A DNA stretch of 64,000 nt from CAVUMR01 sp963742715. GTDB lineage: Bacteria; Actinomycetota; Actinomycetes; Mycobacteriales; Micromonosporaceae. The stretch covers positions 930,001 to 994,000 of the forward strand of contig CAVUMR010000001.1 in NCBI GenBank assembly GCA_963742715.1. Direction: 5' to 3'. Position numbers and translations under genes: made by a program. Below the pieces are notes generated by a model. The model made no database searches, was not told where the DNA came from, and saw nothing but the letters and a program-made list of their open reading frames with translations. Positions 1 to 8,446 of this stretch are shown piece after piece. Positions within the stretch are counted from its first letter, which is position 1. Each line of letters opens with the position of its first letter.

Positions 1-62
1 TGTACGGCCTGCCGGCGCTCGGCGAAGCGGCGAACCGCGGCCCGATCACCGACATCTGGTAA
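1..62 (+). CDS. C-terminal end of an unidentified protein
   Basis: An open frame enters from the left edge (codons from position 3) and stops at TAA 60-62, leaving only 19 residues that end in GPITDIW. This is too short to name. It lies 44 bp upstream of the carboxylate-amine ligase on the same strand, so the two could be cotranscribed. Confidence 0.5.
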   Translation, partial: YGLPALGEAANRGPITDIW

Positions 63-106
63 GCCAGCCCACCGCACTCCGTGTCAAGCTGCTCCGCGGA
101 GGTGCG

Positions 107-1213
107 ATGGTCCGGAGCAGCACGCCCGCCACGGTCGGCGTCGAGGAGGAGTTCCTGCTCGTCGACGCCGGCTCGCGGCTGCCCGTGCCACGGGCCGGCC
201 AGGTGCTCGCCGCGGCCGGCCCGGTGCGGGCCACGCTGAAACCGGAACTGCAGCGCAGCCAGGTGGAGGCGGCCAGCGGCGTGTGCCGGACGCTGGCCGA
301 ACTGCGCGGCGAGCTGGTCGAGGCACGGGGGTCGCTGGCCGCTGCCGCCCGCGCCGGCGGCACGCTGCTCGTCTCGGTCGGCCATCCGGTGCTGCTCGGC
401 GAGCCGCCCGGCGCGTTCCCCGGTACGCGCTTCGCGAAGATCATGACGGTGTACCCGGAGCTGCTCCGCCAGTACCAGACCTGCGGCTGCCACGTACACG
501 TCGGCGTGGCGGACCGGGACCTCGCGGTACGGGCGATCGCGCACCTGCGCCCGTGGCTGCCGACGCTGCTCGCGCTGTCCGGGAACTCGCCACTGGACCG
601 GGGCTCGGACACCGGTCACGACAGCTGGCGGACGGTACTGCAGGACCGGTTTCCCGGCGCGGGTACGCCGCCGGCCTGCGACTCGGCGAAGGAGTGGGAC
701 GCGGCGCTGGACCGGCTGGTCGACACCGGAGTGCTGGTGGATCGGCAGCAGAGCTTCTGGCTGGCCCGCCCGTCCGAGCACCTGCCCACGATCGAGTTCC
801 GGGTGGCCGACGGGTCGACCGTGGACGACTCGATCATGCAGGCCGGGCTGACCCGTGCCCTGGTCAGTACCGCGCTCACGGCCGTACACAGCGGATATCC
901 GGCACCGACCCTGCCGAGCCAGGTGGCAGCGGCGGCGGTGCGGGCGGCGGCCCGCGACGGGCTGCGCGGCCCGGCGGTCGATCCGGTCGACGGCGGCACC
1001 GTACCGGCCGCCGAGCTCGTACACCGGCTGCTCGAGTATGTGGACGCCGCGCTGCACGCCAGCGGCGACCGGGACGAGGTACACCGGCTGGTGGCTCAGG
1101 TACTGCGTACCGGCAACGGCGCGGACCGGCAGCGCCGCTCCGGCCACGGACCACATGCGCTGGTCGACTGGCTGGCCGGCGCGACGGTGCGGAACCCGCC
1201 GGTCAGCCCTTGA
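107..1213 (+). CDS. YbdK-type carboxylate-amine ligase (GCS2 family)
   Basis: The 368-residue protein begins near the N-terminus with VGVEEEFLLVD, the signature of the glutamate-cysteine ligase type 2 (YbdK/EgtA-like) family, and later carries CGCHVHVGV, the metal/ATP-binding strand of that fold, and LSGNSP. Family members join a carboxylate to an amine using ATP; the natural substrates of YbdK proteins are usually unknown. Length is normal for YbdK (about 370) and short for EgtA. The ATG has a good GGAGG six bases upstream. The last codons (NPPVSP) are the start of a duplicated copy of the neighbouring permease 3' end, so this C-terminus may have been replaced. Cytosolic. Confidence 0.85.
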   Translation: MVRSSTPATVGVEEEFLLVDAGSRLPVPRAGQVLAAAGPVRATLKPELQRSQVEAASGVCRTLAELRGELVEARGSLAAAARAGGTLLVSVGHPVLLGEPPGAFPGTRFAKIMTVYPELLRQYQTCGCHVHVGVADRDLAVRAIAHLRPWLPTLLALSGNSPLDRGSDTGHDSWRTVLQDRFPGAGTPPACDSAKEWDAALDRLVDTGVLVDRQQSFWLARPSEHLPTIEFRVADGSTVDDSIMQAGLTRALVSTALTAVHSGYPAPTLPSQVAAAAVRAAARDGLRGPAVDPVDGGTVPAAELVHRLLEYVDAALHASGDRDEVHRLVAQVLRTGNGADRQRRSGHGPHALVDWLAGATVRNPPVSP

Positions 1214-1328
1214 GCGCGCCGCCGAGCGCGAACCCGCCGAGCTTGCGCGACTGAACAGAACCCGCCGGTCAGCCCTTGAGCGCGCCGCCGAGCGCGAACC
1301 CGCCGCCGAGCTTGCGGGACATGAACAG
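1192..1328. repeat. Tandem duplication of a gene 3' end
   Basis: Two near-identical copies (1192-1258 and 1258-1328) abut. The right copy is the 3' end of the permease on the minus strand, including its stop. The left copy supplies the end and TGA of the ligase on the plus strand. They differ by one GCC triplet, a C/G substitution and one A. The same stop-proximal duplication habit recurs elsewhere in the window. Confidence 0.9.
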
Positions 1329-2189
1329 ATACAGGACCGCCACGGGTACGCAGTAGAGCATCGAGAACGCGGCCAACTGTCCGTACTGGACGGTCCCGTG
1401 CGGGTCGAAGAACGTGAAGATGCTGACCGAGGCGGGCAACTGGTCCTCGGACAGCAGCAGGATGAACGGTACGAAGAAGTTCCCCCACATGCCGATGAAG
1501 GTGAAGATCGTCACCACGGTCACGCCGGGCCACATCAGGGGGAGCACGATCCGGCCGAGCGTCTGCATCGACGACGCCCCGTCGGTCCAGGCGGCTTCCT
1601 CCATCTCCACCGGTACGCCATCCATGAAGTTCTTCATCAGCCAGATGGCGAACGGCAGTGCGCTCGCGCCCATGAACAGCAGTGCGCCGGGCATCGAGTC
1701 GATGAGGTTCACCTGCGTGAACATCGCGTACACCGGGATCATGATCGCGGTGATCGGCAGCCCGGTGGAGAACAGGATGGTGAGCAGGAACGGCCGCTTG
1801 AACCTCGACCGGTACCGCGACAGCGGGTAGGCCGCGAAGATCGACACGACCACGGTGACCAGGGTGCCGCCGCCGCACAGGATGATCCCGTTGATCATCG
1901 GGCGGAACGTGGTGTGCCAGGTCAGTACGTTGCGGAAGTTGTCCAGCGTGGCCGGGTCCGGCGGCGACACCTTCAGGCTGTTCGACCCGCTGAACGACGC
2001 GAAGATCATCCACAGCATCGGCAGCAGGAACAGCACCGCTATCCCGGCCAGGATCAGGTTCGCCAGCCACTTGGTGGCGTTCCGCCGGCGCGACCGGGTC
2101 AGTCCGGTGCCGGCCATCGCCACGACTCCCGGCACCCGGTCCACGCCGGGTACGCGATCGCCTACGGTCGCGGGCTCGACAGCTGCCAT
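1269..2189 (-). CDS. Sugar ABC transporter permease (MalG/CUT1-like)
   Basis: This 306-residue membrane protein has about six hydrophobic segments and the inner-membrane-component loop EEAAWTDGASSMQTLGRIVLPLMWPG, of the EAA type that docks on the ATPase. It ends in SRKLGGGFALGGALKG, typical of the MalG half of CUT1 carbohydrate importers. It is last in a three-gene operon with the MalF-like permease and the binding protein; its start overlaps the MalF-like stop. No ATPase is encoded here, so a shared MsiK-type ATPase elsewhere is likely, as is known for actinomycete CUT1 systems. Its 3' end is duplicated downstream. Confidence 0.9.
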   Translation of the reverse strand: MAAVEPATVGDRVPGVDRVPGVVAMAGTGLTRSRRRNATKWLANLILAGIAVLFLLPMLWMIFASFSGSNSLKVSPPDPATLDNFRNVLTWHTTFRPMINGIILCGGGTLVTVVVSIFAAYPLSRYRSRFKRPFLLTILFSTGLPITAIMIPVYAMFTQVNLIDSMPGALLFMGASALPFAIWLMKNFMDGVPVEMEEAAWTDGASSMQTLGRIVLPLMWPGVTVVTIFTFIGMWGNFFVPFILLLSEDQLPASVSIFTFFDPHGTVQYGQLAAFSMLYCVPVAVLYLFMSRKLGGGFALGGALKG

Positions 2190-3118
2190 CAGCGGGTCTC
2201 CGTCCGCAGCGCGCGCAGGTAGATCAGCGAGAACAGGGCGCCGATCACCAGCAGTACCAGTGCCATCGCGGTGCCGTACCCGAGCTCGTAGTTCTGCAGC
2301 GCCACCTGGTACGTGAAGATCGGCAACGTACTGCTCTCGTTGCCGGGTCCGCCACGGGTCATGCCGAAGATCAGGCCGAACACGGACAGCGTCTGCAGCG
2401 TGATGAGCATCAGGTTGGTCATCACCGAGCGGCGCACCATCGGCAGCGTGACGTGCCAGAACCGCTGCCGGACGCTCGCCCCGTCCACCTCGGCCGCTTC
2501 GACCAGATCCTGCGGTACCTCGGCCAGTGCCGCCGTGTAGACCAGCATGGAGAAGGCGGTACCGCGCCAGACGTTGGCCAGCGACACCGCCAGGATCGGC
2601 AGCGTGAACAGCCAGTTCTGCCGCGGCAGGTGCAGGAACTCGAGGATCTGGTTGAGCGTGCCCTGGTCCCGGAAGAACGCGTACAGCAGGTATGCCGCGA
2701 CGATCTCCGGTACCACCCAGGCGGCGATCACGAGTGTGCCGGTGACCGCCCGGAGTACCTTGCTGGCCTGCCGCATCAGCAGCGCGATCGCCATGCCGAG
2801 CAGGTTCTGCCCGACGATCGCGGACAGCACGGTGAACACCAGCGTGTTGATCACCGCGTCGTAGAACAGCGAACTGCCGAACGCCTTCTTGAAGTTCGCC
2901 AGCCCGACGAAGTTCACCGACGAACTGCCGGTCAACTGCATGTCGGTGAACGCGTAGTACACGCAGAACACGATCGGGCCGGCCATGAACAGCAACAGCA
3001 GGACGACCGCGGGGAGCACCGGCAGGCCGCGCAGGATCGTGCGGCGGACCGGCGGCCGGCCCCGGGTGGGGCCGGCCGTTGGCGCGGGCGGCGCGGTCGC
3101 GGTGGTCGTCGCGGTCAC
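2189..3118 (-). CDS. Sugar ABC transporter permease (MalF-like)
   Basis: An integral membrane permease with a short Pro/Ala-rich N-terminus followed by a first transmembrane segment (LPAVVLLLLFMAGPIVFCVYY) and an EAA loop (LVEAAEVDGASVRQRFWHVTLP). It pairs with the MalG-like permease to form the channel of a carbohydrate importer. A longer upstream frame exists, but it would overlap the binding-protein gene; GTG at 3118 is chosen because GGGAT lies just upstream and it leaves a 31-bp gap to that gene. The stop overlaps the next start. Confidence 0.88.
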   Translation of the reverse strand: MTATTTATAPPAPTAGPTRGRPPVRRTILRGLPVLPAVVLLLLFMAGPIVFCVYYAFTDMQLTGSSSVNFVGLANFKKAFGSSLFYDAVINTLVFTVLSAIVGQNLLGMAIALLMRQASKVLRAVTGTLVIAAWVVPEIVAAYLLYAFFRDQGTLNQILEFLHLPRQNWLFTLPILAVSLANVWRGTAFSMLVYTAALAEVPQDLVEAAEVDGASVRQRFWHVTLPMVRRSVMTNLMLITLQTLSVFGLIFGMTRGGPGNESSTLPIFTYQVALQNYELGYGTAMALVLLVIGALFSLIYLRALRTETR

Positions 3119-3149
3119 CAGCGGATCCCGTTCGCGCTGGTCGCCGCGG

Positions 3150-4532
3150 TCACTTCGCGCCCTTGTCGCCTGACTCCTTTGTCGTGTTCTCGTCGCCGAC
3201 CGCGTCGGCGACGACGCCGTCGTACGCCTTGGCGGCCTTGTCCACACTGCCCGAGTCGGACGAGGTGGTCACGGTCTCCATCGCGTCCTGGATGCCGGTG
3301 GAGATCTTCGGGTACTCGGGCAGCGCCGGCCGGTAGTACGTGTACTGCACGAGGTCAGTGAAGAACGCCGTGGTGGGCGTGTTGTTCTTGTACTTCGGGT
3401 CGTCGGCGACGTCCTTGCGGACCGCGATCTGCTGACCGTTGATGCACCACTTGAGCGCGTTCTCCTTGGTCTGCAGCTGCTTGATGAACTCCCACGCCCC
3501 GTCGGGGTTCTTGGCCTTGGCGGTGATCGCCCAGGTCCACCCGCCGGAAAGGCTCGTCTTACCGGGATCCTGGCCCTTCTGGGTCGGCATCGCGGTCCAG
3601 CCCATCACGTCCTTCCACTCCGGCCACGGCTTGGCGCCGGAGTCCAGCCAGGTGCTGGTGTTCCACGATCCGTCGATGGCGAAGCCCAGCTTGTCGGTCG
3701 GCAGCAGCTCGTTGAACACGGTCGCGCCGTTGTTCGGGTCGACCGCCTGGGACGGCTTCGGACCGAGGCCCTCCTTGAACACCGTGTGGGTGAACTCGAG
3801 CGCGTCCTTGAAGCCCTGGCTACCGACCACCCACTTCTTCTGGTCAGCGTTGTACAGCTGGTCGTCGGTGCCGTACAGCAGCATCTCGAAGCCCTGCATG
3901 GTGGCGGCCTCGCCGTTGGCCTTGCCGGTGACCAGGTTCATCGGTACCACGCCGGGCACCTTCGCCTTGATCTGCCGGGCGGCGCTGATCAGGTCGTCCC
4001 AGTTCTTCGGCCGCCAGTCGGAGGACAGTCCGGCCTTGGCGAAGACGTGCTTGTTGAACCAGATGCCGCGGGTGTCGGTACCGTCCGGCACGGCGTAGGT
4101 CTTACCGTCCAGCGCCTTGGCCGCGCCCTTGGCGGTCTCCTCGAACTGGCTCCAGTCGTCCCAGTCCTTCAACCGGTCGTCGATGGCCCGCAGGTAGCCG
4201 GCCTTGATGTCCGAGTTGATCAGGAAGGTGTCCTCGTACGCGATGTCCGGCGCGGTACGCGGGGACCGCATCATCAGGTCGAGCTTGGTGTAGTAGTCGT
4301 TCTCGCTCGCCTGGATCGGGATGAGCGTGACCTTCTTGCCTTTGTTCGCGCTCTCGAACTCCTTCTTCACCCCGGCGAGGAAGTTGTCCATGATCCGGTT
4401 GCCGGCGGTGGTGGACCGTTGGTACGCGATCTTGATCTCGTCGGAGCTGGAGCCGGAGCTGCCACAGCCGGCGAGGGCGGTGCTGACCAGCGCGCTCGCG
4501 ACCGCCGCGACCGCAAGGAATCGAAGCCGCAT
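3150..4532 (-). CDS. Extracellular sugar-binding lipoprotein of ABC transporter
   Basis: The protein starts with a lipoprotein signal peptide (MRLRFLAVAAVASALVSTAL, lipobox ALAGC) and continues as a family 1 solute-binding protein, with features such as GTDTRGIWFNKHVFAKAGL and the late SGGWTWAI segment. It should be anchored outside the membrane and deliver an unknown oligosaccharide to the two downstream permeases. The ATG at 4532 is preceded by AAGGAA at good spacing and fits the signal peptide; an in-frame upstream extension would bury the signal. It is divergent from a ROK regulator, which likely controls it. Confidence 0.9.
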   Translation of the reverse strand: MRLRFLAVAAVASALVSTALAGCGSSGSSSDEIKIAYQRSTTAGNRIMDNFLAGVKKEFESANKGKKVTLIPIQASENDYYTKLDLMMRSPRTAPDIAYEDTFLINSDIKAGYLRAIDDRLKDWDDWSQFEETAKGAAKALDGKTYAVPDGTDTRGIWFNKHVFAKAGLSSDWRPKNWDDLISAARQIKAKVPGVVPMNLVTGKANGEAATMQGFEMLLYGTDDQLYNADQKKWVVGSQGFKDALEFTHTVFKEGLGPKPSQAVDPNNGATVFNELLPTDKLGFAIDGSWNTSTWLDSGAKPWPEWKDVMGWTAMPTQKGQDPGKTSLSGGWTWAITAKAKNPDGAWEFIKQLQTKENALKWCINGQQIAVRKDVADDPKYKNNTPTTAFFTDLVQYTYYRPALPEYPKISTGIQDAMETVTTSSDSGSVDKAAKAYDGVVADAVGDENTTKESGDKGAK

Positions 4533-4663
4533 GACGTTCCTTCCCGAAGGGGAAGCGGCGCCCGCGCCAGCCGATCTCGCCCGACGGCGGAGCGTCACTT
4601 CGGCTGCGACATACCGGTGTCACAGCTTGTGCTGGAACCGTATTGTGTCCGAAAGTAAAGCCA

Positions 4664-4681
4664 TTGGATTAACTAAGTCAA
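4664..4681. promoter_or_regulatory. Candidate ROK operator between the transporter and its regulator
   Basis: An AT-rich 18-base element in otherwise GC-rich DNA reads TTG-GA-TTA-AC-TAA-GT-CAA; the triplets outside the dinucleotide spacers form a perfect dyad. It lies in the 239-bp divergent region, 132 bp from the binding-protein start and 91 bp from the regulator start. ROK repressors bind AT-rich dyads of this kind. Assignment is by position and symmetry only. Confidence 0.5.
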
Positions 4682-4771
4682 CATGTGCCGAGGCTGTACT
4701 CGACCTTCCGGGGATCCTCCTCGACGCGGCGCGACCGCGCAGGATGCTGTTACCCCGAGAGTCAGGTGGGC

Positions 4772-6016
4772 ATGCGTAGCGGTACGAACCTGCCGAGAGT
4801 GGGCGGCTATAACCGGGCGGTGATCCTGGACGCGATCCGGCGCCAGGACGGCATCAGCCGGGTCGAGCTGGCGACCCTCACCGGGCTGACCAATCAGACC
4901 GTGTCCAACATCGTGCGCCGGCTCATCGACGACGGGCTGGTCACCGAGTCCGGTCGTGCCCCGTCCCGGGGCGGCAAGCGCCGCACCATCCTGCGGCTGC
5001 GGTCCGACGCGTACTACTCGGTGGGCGTGCACCTCGACCCGGCCGCCACGGTGACCGTGCTGGTCGACCTGTCCGGGCAGATCCTCGCCCGGCGCCGCCG
5101 CCGCACCACCTCGACCGCCGACCCGAAACGGCTGGTACGCGGCCTGGCCGCCACCGTCGACACGGTGATCGAGGAGGCCGCGGTGGACCGGTCGCGGGTG
5201 CTCGGGCTCGGCGTCGCCTGCCCCGGCCCGATCGACCAGCGCCGCGGCCTGGTGGTCGACCCGCCGAACCTGTCCGGCTGGCACGAGGTACCGCTGACGA
5301 GCGTCCTGCACGAGGCGACCGGGCTGCCGGTGGTGTTGGACAACGACGCCACCGCCGCCGCGGTCGGCGAACGCTGGTCCGGCGGGCCCGCGCGGGCGGG
5401 CGGTTTCGTTTTCGTGTACGCCGGAACCGGCATCGGCGCGGGCATCATGCTCACCGACGGTGTACTGCGCGGGGAGTCCGGCAACGGCGGCGAGTTCGGA
5501 CACGTCGTGGTCGTACCCGACGGAGCACCGTGCCACTGCGGCGGCCGTGGCTGCCTCGAGGCGTACTGCTCCCCCAGCGCGGTACTCGCCGACCTGACCG
5601 ACCGGTACGGTCCGGCCTCGGCCGACCGGCTCGGACTGCGACTACAGGCCGACTCGGTACGAGCCGACTTCGCCACGTTGTGCCGCGCTTCCCGCGCCGG
5701 CGACCCGGCCGCGGCCGACTGTGTCCGGCTGGCCGCGTACCGGCTCGGCCAGGCCACGTTGAGTCTGGTCAACCTGCTCGATGTCGGGCGCATCGTGCTC
5801 GGTGGACAGGCCATGCGCGGGTTCGCCGACCAGGTACGGGACGAGATCTGCCGCCAGGTCAACAGCTACTCGATCGCCCGCTCGATCCGTACGGTCACGG
5901 TCGAGAGCAGTCTGGTCGGCGAGGACGCCGGTGCGGTCGGTGCCGCGTCCCTGGTCCTGCACGGCAACTACGCCCCCGGCTGGCGCCTGCTGCTCGGGGA
6001 CGCGTCAGCGAGCTGA
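4772..6016 (+). CDS. ROK-family transcriptional regulator
   Basis: An N-terminal winged helix-turn-helix (about residues 12-70: GYNRAVILDAIRRQ, SRVELATLTGLTNQTVSNIV) is followed by a ROK sugar-kinase-like domain with LDNDATAAAVGE, the GTGIGAGI phosphate-loop-like segment and the zinc-site motif CHCGGRGCLEAYCS. Such proteins sense a sugar or sugar phosphate and control neighbouring uptake genes. The ATG at 4772 follows AGGTGGG; a start 87 bp further upstream has no homologous content. It is divergent from the CUT1 transporter, arguing that it is the local repressor. Confidence 0.9.
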   Translation: MRSGTNLPRVGGYNRAVILDAIRRQDGISRVELATLTGLTNQTVSNIVRRLIDDGLVTESGRAPSRGGKRRTILRLRSDAYYSVGVHLDPAATVTVLVDLSGQILARRRRRTTSTADPKRLVRGLAATVDTVIEEAAVDRSRVLGLGVACPGPIDQRRGLVVDPPNLSGWHEVPLTSVLHEATGLPVVLDNDATAAAVGERWSGGPARAGGFVFVYAGTGIGAGIMLTDGVLRGESGNGGEFGHVVVVPDGAPCHCGGRGCLEAYCSPSAVLADLTDRYGPASADRLGLRLQADSVRADFATLCRASRAGDPAAADCVRLAAYRLGQATLSLVNLLDVGRIVLGGQAMRGFADQVRDEICRQVNSYSIARSIRTVTVESSLVGEDAGAVGAASLVLHGNYAPGWRLLLGDASAS

Positions 6017-6045
6017 GCGGGTGAGTCGGAGCCGGAGCCGGGCCT

Positions 6046-6077
6046 CGCTCGTGGCGCCGGGTCCGACGCCACGAGCG
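6046..6077. terminator. Bidirectional hairpin between convergent genes
   Basis: A perfect 11-bp inverted repeat (CGCTCGTGGCG / CGCCACGAGCG) with a 10-base loop lies between the ROK gene and the convergent CHAP gene. There is no T-tract, as is usual in actinobacteria. Confidence 0.75.
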
Positions 6078-6087
6078 ATACCAGGTG

Positions 6088-6657
6088 CTAGACGGGTCGG
6101 CTGTAACCGGAGATGCCGAGACCGCTGAGCGACGAGGTCAGCTGCTTGTACACCGAGTTGGTGTTCGGGCCGGCGTTGCCGGAGATGACGTTGCTGTCAC
6201 CGACGTAGATCGCGACGTGCGCCGCCCAGCCACCACTGAGCCCGAACACGATCGCGTCACCGGGCTGGATGCCGTCGAGGTCGCCGCCGTGCCAGGTGCC
6301 GTGGTTGGCGCCGTAGGAGTAGAAGCTCGCCGCGGCCGCGTTCAGCTCGCCGGTGTACGCGACGCCGGACTGGCCCCACACGAACCGGGCGAAGTCGGCG
6401 CACCACTCCTCGGTACGCCAGCCGTTGCTGCAACCAGCGCTGCCGGCGCCGTAGTAGCTGGTGAAGAAGTTGCAGTTGTACCCGCCGATCTCGTGGTTGT
6501 GGCCGTCGATGTTCAGCTGGCTCTCCGCCTGCTGGACGATCGCGCCGCGGTCGGCGGCGTGCGCGGCGGACGGGACGAGACCGACGAGGGCGATCGTGCT
6601 GACGACGATCGCGACAGCGGCGCCTAACGAACGGCGGAGGGTGGTGGTACGGGACAT
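6088..6657 (-). CDS. Secreted CHAP-domain protein, copy 1
   Basis: A 189-residue protein with a Sec signal peptide (MSRTTTLRRSLGAAVAIVVS, then SAAHA) followed by a CHAP-like amidase/peptidase domain: probable nucleophile Cys in EEWCADFARFVW, His in AAHVAIYVGD and a following Asn/Asp region (VISGNAG). CHAP enzymes cleave peptidoglycan cross-bridges or amide bonds, outside the cell. No wall-binding domain is present. The start is fixed by AGGAGG and by the paralogue. It is a close tandem paralogue of the gene at 6878-7444, sharing coding sequence, promoter spacing and leader hairpin, so the pair arose by duplication that included the control region. Confidence 0.88.
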   Translation of the reverse strand: MSRTTTLRRSLGAAVAIVVSTIALVGLVPSAAHAADRGAIVQQAESQLNIDGHNHEIGGYNCNFFTSYYGAGSAGCSNGWRTEEWCADFARFVWGQSGVAYTGELNAAAASFYSYGANHGTWHGGDLDGIQPGDAIVFGLSGGWAAHVAIYVGDSNVISGNAGPNTNSVYKQLTSSLSGLGISGYSRPV

Positions 6658-6677
6658 GGTCGCCTCCTGGACGAAAA

Positions 6678-6735
6678 GGCCGACGGGGGCGGTCGGCCGG
6701 AGCAACCATACGGTTTCTACCTCAATAGTCGTCAA
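6678..6735 (-). promoter_or_regulatory. Promoter and leader hairpin of CHAP copy 1
   Basis: On the minus strand TTGACG (6730-6735), a 19-base spacer and TATGGT (6705-6710) form a promoter-like pair. The -10 lies within the dyad AACCGTATGGTT (6704-6715). Just downstream, GGCCGAC-loop-GTCGGCC (6678-6698) makes a perfect 7-bp hairpin directly before the AGGAGG. The same arrangement and the same spacer length occur before copy 2. Confidence 0.6.
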
Positions 6736-6820
6736 TACCCGAATAGGTCCGAAAAGAGCGTTATTCATAGCTCCCGCTGATCGAGAAACAGGTGCGCGAG
6801 TCCCCTGGCTCGACAAACAA

Positions 6821-6850
6821 CCGCGCCGGCCCGTGACGGGACCGGCGCGG
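6821..6850 (-). terminator. Hairpin downstream of CHAP copy 2
   Basis: CCGCGCCGG and CCGGCGCGG form a 9-bp stem, extendable through an inner CCGT/ACGG pair, 27 bp past the stop of the second CHAP gene. Confidence 0.7.
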
Positions 6851-6877
6851 CTGCCGTGGCGAATGGACTTCGACGAG

Positions 6878-7444
6878 CTACAGGACGGGTCGGGTGTATC
6901 CGGAGGCGTCGCTCCACGACGAGGTCAACTGCCGGGACACGATGTTGCTGTTCGGCCCGGAGTTGCCGGAGATGACCAGGCTGTCGCCGACATAGATCCC
7001 GACATGCCGGGCCCAGCCACCACTCAACCCGAACACGATCGCGTCGCCGGGCTGGATGCCGGACAGGTTGCCGCCGTGCCAGGTGCCGTGGTTCACGCCG
7101 TACGAGTAGAAGCTCGCCGCGGCCGCGTTCAGCTCACCGGTGCCGGCCACGCCGGAACGGCCCCAGGTGTACCGGGCGAAGTCGGCGCACCACTCCTCGG
7201 TCCGCCAGCCGTTGCTGCAACCGGCGCTGCCGGCACCGAAGTAGGCGGTGAAGAAGTTGCAGTTGTACCCGCCGAGCTCGTGGTTGTGGGTGTCGTCGTT
7301 CCACTGGTTGTAGGCCACCGTGACGATCTGGTCGCGGGTCGCGGCGTGGGCAGCCGAGGGCATGAGGCCGACGAGGGCCACGGTGCTGACCACGATCGCG
7401 AGAACGGCGCCTAACGAATGACGGAGGGTCGTTGAACGGGACAT
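6878..7444 (-). CDS. Secreted CHAP-domain protein, copy 2
   Basis: A 188-residue paralogue of the preceding CHAP protein with the same layout: signal peptide (SRSTTLRHSLGAVLAIVVS, SAAHA), EEWCADFARYTWG with the probable catalytic Cys, ARHVGIYVGD with His, and VISGNSG. Most differences are in the first 30 residues after the signal (TRDQIVTVAYNQWNDDTHN here) and at the C-terminus, so the two may differ in substrate or binding. The ATG at 7444 is set by AGGAGG in an identical leader. Predicted extracellular cell-wall hydrolase. Confidence 0.87.
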   Translation of the reverse strand: MSRSTTLRHSLGAVLAIVVSTVALVGLMPSAAHAATRDQIVTVAYNQWNDDTHNHELGGYNCNFFTAYFGAGSAGCSNGWRTEEWCADFARYTWGRSGVAGTGELNAAAASFYSYGVNHGTWHGGNLSGIQPGDAIVFGLSGGWARHVGIYVGDSLVISGNSGPNSNIVSRQLTSSWSDASGYTRPVL

Positions 7445-7465
7445 GGGTCGCCTCCTGGAAGCAAT

Positions 7466-7522
7466 GCCGACGGGGGCAGTCGGCCGAGGCAACCATACGG
7501 TTTCGTCCCATATGGCCGTCAA
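7466..7522 (-). promoter_or_regulatory. Promoter and leader hairpin of CHAP copy 2
   Basis: TTGACG (7517-7522), 19 bases and TATGGT (7492-7497), with the dyad AACCGTATGGTT at 7491-7502, then the hairpin GCCGAC-loop-GTCGGC (7466-7484) before AGGAGG. Conservation between copies, while the spacer sequence differs, suggests these parts are functional. Confidence 0.6.
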
Positions 7523-7621
7523 TACTCAATATTGCGAGAAAGCGTCACGTCTATCCGTTTAGGCCCCGGACCTCGGGCATCACCGCCCGGGAAACGCGAT
7601 CACCACCTCACGGGCGCGGCA

Positions 7622-7972
7622 TTACCCCAGAAAATCGTGATGGTGTACCGCCTGGACCGTGAACAGGCGCGGGTCGGCATTTTCCGCGACCGCCATGATC
7701 TGGCTCATGTGTTGCCGCACGTCATCGCGGCCGAAGATCGCCTCGAAGTGCTCGCGGCTCTCCCACTGGGCGTAGTTGATGACCCGGGTGCCGTCCACGC
7801 TGGCGTGGATGTTGGCCGAGCGGAACCCGGGCACGGTCACGAAGATCTCCGCGGTCGCCCGGTCCAGTGCGGCGACCAACTCGGCCTGCCGGTCCGGCGC
7901 GACGGTGAAGACATTGATCAGCGTGACGTGCGGCGCGTCCACGCTGATCGTGCTGTACGGCGTACCCGACAT
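7622..7972 (-). CDS. Antibiotic biosynthesis monooxygenase-domain protein
   Basis: A 116-residue protein with the dimeric alpha/beta-barrel (ABM) pattern: a strand VTLINVFTVAPDRQAELV, helix, GFRSANIHASVDGTRVINYAQWES and a C-terminal strand. ABM proteins include quinone-forming monooxygenases without cofactor and many small enzymes of unknown substrate. The ATG at 7972 follows GAGGAG. It is divergent from the HTTM/lasso genes, with 141 bp between them. Whether it serves the lasso cluster is unknown. Confidence 0.8.
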   Translation of the reverse strand: MSGTPYSTISVDAPHVTLINVFTVAPDRQAELVAALDRATAEIFVTVPGFRSANIHASVDGTRVINYAQWESREHFEAIFGRDDVRQHMSQIMAVAENADPRLFTVQAVHHHDFLG

Positions 7973-8113
7973 GCTGTTCTCCTCTTCACCGTCACCGTGG
8001 TCGGTTTGATGTTGGCGCACCGGCGGTTCCTACGGAATGTTGGTCCGTGGTAGTCGTTCGACGGTGGAGTGGTGAGGCTCCCCAGGTCGTCCCGCCGGAC
8101 AGTGGGAGTGGCG

Positions 8114-8446
8114 ATGGTGTGGCAGGTGGGGCAGTGGGTCGTTTTCGTCGTGCTGGTCATCCGGATGCTGCGCGTCGGATTCACCGGCCCGCCACGTCTG
8201 TTCGCCTGGCCGATGTTCTCCCGGGTGAGCCACTGCCTGATGGACCTGCGCGACCAGGACGGCCAGCCGATCAACCCGTGGCACGACATCGTCCACCAGG
8301 ACCCTGGCATGAACGGCCGGGAACTCGGTCTCTACCTGGCCTACCTGCGTGATGTCCGGGGCCTCCGGGCCACCGGTACGGTGACCCTGGTCGATCACAC
8401 CGGACGGCAGGCGCTAGCGGTACGGGATGGCCATGTGGTGGTTTGA
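8114..8446 (+). CDS. Small membrane protein, partner of HTTM protein
   Basis: About 110 residues with one strong transmembrane segment near the N-terminus (VGQWVVFVVLVIRMLRVGF), a conserved-looking FAWPMFS motif and then a soluble tail. It overlaps the HTTM gene by 20 bp, so the two are translationally coupled. I recognise no catalytic motif. The ATG at 8114 has GGGAG upstream; an earlier in-frame start at 8069 would place Arg-rich sequence before the membrane segment and is less likely. Confidence 0.65.
   Translation: MVWQVGQWVVFVVLVIRMLRVGFTGPPRLFAWPMFSRVSHCLMDLRDQDGQPINPWHDIVHQDPGMNGRELGLYLAYLRDVRGLRATGTVTLVDHTGRQALAVRDGHVVV

Noticed and set aside
855..2222. Plus-strand open frame of 455 codons across the ligase end and permease
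   Set aside because: It runs through two well-supported genes in other frames and has no recognisable domain.
6660..6760. c-di-AMP (ydaO) riboswitch upstream of the cell-wall hydrolases
   Set aside because: The leader is too short and lacks the conserved purine-rich core and pseudoknot arms; only two simple dyads are present.
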